Positions 62,965-64,000 of a stretch of 64,000 bases of DNA are shown here, one piece after another. Position 1 is the first letter of the stretch. Each line of letters opens with the position of its first letter. A model generated the notes under the pieces. That model did not search any database. It was given only the letters and a program-made list of their open reading frames with translations, and was not told where the DNA came from. Where the stretch lies: assembly GCF_900107455.1 (NCBI RefSeq), contig NZ_FNQB01000001.1, forward strand, positions 2,046,001 to 2,110,000. Direction: 5' to 3'. The position numbers were made by a program, and so were the translations under genes. This DNA is from Asanoa ishikariensis (GTDB lineage: Bacteria; Actinomycetota; Actinomycetes; Mycobacteriales; Micromonosporaceae).

Positions 62965-64000
62965 GGCGCCAGCTCCAGCCGCCGGTCGGCCAGCGCCTCG
63001 ACGAACGCCGGATCGTGGGTCACGGTGAGCACGCCGTGCCCGTCGTCGCGCAGGTCGGCCAGCAGCGCGACCAGCTCGACCCAGGTGCGCCGGTCCTGGC
63101 CGAAGGTCGGCTCGTCGAGCACCAGCAGGCGGGGCGCCGACGCCAGCGCCGTCGCGACGCTGAGCCGCCGTGCCTCACCACCGGAGAGGGTGTACGGGTT
63201 GGCCCGCGCCAGGTGGTCGAGGTGCAGCCGGGTCAGCAACTCGTCGACGACCGCGAGCGACCGGCCCAGCCGGCGTGGGCCGACGGCCAGCTCGGCGTGC
63301 ACGGTCGAGGCCACGAACTGGTGCTCGGGGTTCTGGAACACCGAGCCGATCCGGGCGGTCAGGTCGGCGGCCCGCCACCGGTGCGGTGGTCGGGCCGCGT
63401 CGCCGCCGGCTAGCACCGCGGACGCCACCACCCGGCCGGCGGCCGGCTTCAGGAGGCCGCCGAGCATGAGCGCGAGGGTGGACTTGCCGACGCCGTTGGG
63501 CCCGAGCACCGCGAGCGCCTCGCCGGCGCGTACCGCCAGGTCGGTCGGTGCCAACCGCGGCGCCAGCGCCACCCGGTCGGCGGTGACCAGCACCTCGCCC
63601 GGTGCGGCGACCGCCCGCCGGGGCGGTGGCAGCGGCTGCCCGGGCACCCAGATGCCGTCCGCGGCCAGGGCGGCGCCGTGCGCGCCGAAGACGCGTTCCG
63701 GCGGCCCTTCCGCGACGACACCGGCGCCGGGCGCCAGGACGACGACGCGGTCGACGAACGGGACGACCTCGGCCAGCCGGTGCTCAACCATGATCACCGT
63801 CGTCTCCCGCGACACGGCCGCACGCAGCGACGACCGCACAAGCTCGGCGCCGGCCGGGTCGAGGTTGGCGGTCGGCTCGTCGAGCAGCAGCAGGTCCGGT
63901 CGCAGCGCGAGGACGCCGGCCAGGGCCAGCCGCTGCTGCTCGCCGCCCGACAGCGCGTGGGTCGGCCGGTCCAGCGGGTGAGCGAGACCGACGGCGTCGA
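62961..64000 (-). CDS. ECF transporter ATPase, two ABC domains fused (5' end outside window)
   Basis: The frame is open to the window edge; ~346 residues are visible. The part nearest the edge is the end of a first ABC domain: signature LSGGEQQRLALAGVL, Walker B LLLLDEPTANLD and switch MVEHRL. A second complete domain follows: Walker A GPNGVGKST, Q-loop FQNPEHQF, signature LSGGEARRLSVATAL, Walker B LLVLDEPTFGQD and the TVTHD switch His. Both halves keep active-site residues. EcfA and EcfA' fused in one chain is common in actinobacteria. Coupled to EcfT. Confidence 0.93.
   Translation of the reverse strand, partial: DAVGLAHPLDRPTHALSGGEQQRLALAGVLALRPDLLLLDEPTANLDPAGAELVRSSLRAAVSRETTVIMVEHRLAEVVPFVDRVVVLAPGAGVVAEGPPERVFGAHGAALAADGIWVPGQPLPPPRRAVAAPGEVLVTADRVALAPRLAPTDLAVRAGEALAVLGPNGVGKSTLALMLGGLLKPAAGRVVASAVLAGGDAARPPHRWRAADLTARIGSVFQNPEHQFVASTVHAELAVGPRRLGRSLAVVDELLTRLHLDHLARANPYTLSGGEARRLSVATALASAPRLLVLDEPTFGQDRRTWVELVALLADLRDDGHGVLTVTHDPAFVEALADRRLELAP

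Overview
The window is very GC-rich, uses GTG starts often and has many ATGA/GTGA stop-start overlaps. Its gene order is the conserved actinobacterial housekeeping backbone: rne-rplU-rpmA-obg, nadD-rsfS, comEA-comEC-holA, rpsT, lepA, hemW, hrcA-dnaJ2-rsmE, phoH-ybeY-CorC-like-era, recO-uppS. Together with an orphan DUF397 protein this suggests a Micromonosporaceae-like filamentous actinomycete. The family assignment is inference; no rRNA gene is present to confirm it.

Layout. 1-9.6 kb: the 3' part of an RNase E/G gene, a lipoprotein, a TetR regulator divergent from an ABC exporter, a 0.8-kb gap filled with short tandem repeats, a RidA-like gene, then rplU-rpmA-obg. 9.6-16.5 kb: an acetyltransferase, a DHA2-type MFS exporter, trpS with what looks like a complete tryptophan attenuator, an HTH protein, DUF397 and aminopeptidase N. 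16.5-25.3 kb: nadD, rsfS-phosphatase, degV, comEA-comEC-holA and a small membrane protein. 25.3-35 kb: a sugar ABC importer operon without an ATPase, a GlsB-type stress protein, NUDIX-lepA, a phosphotransferase, rpsT, a MOSC protein and a PhyH dioxygenase. 35-45 kb: a secreted lysozyme-fold protein, enoyl-CoA hydratase, hemW, a DUF4870 protein, CIRCE-hrcA-dnaJ2-rsmE, a GH3 beta-glucosidase and a HIT protein with a serine beta-lactamase-like protein. 46-51.3 kb: the phoH-ybeY-CorC-CDA-like-era run and a sugar-nucleotide-type dehydrogenase. 51.3-59.5 kb is more accessory: an acyltransferase, a REC-only protein, a divergent LuxR regulator and histidine kinase, a PrsW-type protease, a PadR-membrane protein pair and an SMP-30/strictosidine-synthase-like protein. 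59.5-64 kb: recO-uppS, a small protein, a GNAT and an ECF transporter (EcfT plus a double ATPase running off the end).

Most genes serve translation, ribosome assembly, RNA processing, DNA uptake/repair and cell-wall precursor synthesis. The best regulatory find is the trpS leader: a 12-codon peptide with tandem Trp codons followed by mutually exclusive hairpins ending in an intrinsic terminator. Other notable structures are a 35-bp tandem duplication of the junction between two convergent genes, a 28-bp x8 array, two DnaA-box matches before comEA, a CIRCE element at hrcA, a CebR-like palindrome inside the GH3 gene and a PadR-type operator over its own start codon. I found no phage, IS element, CRISPR array, rRNA or tRNA, and no clearly new multi-gene system.
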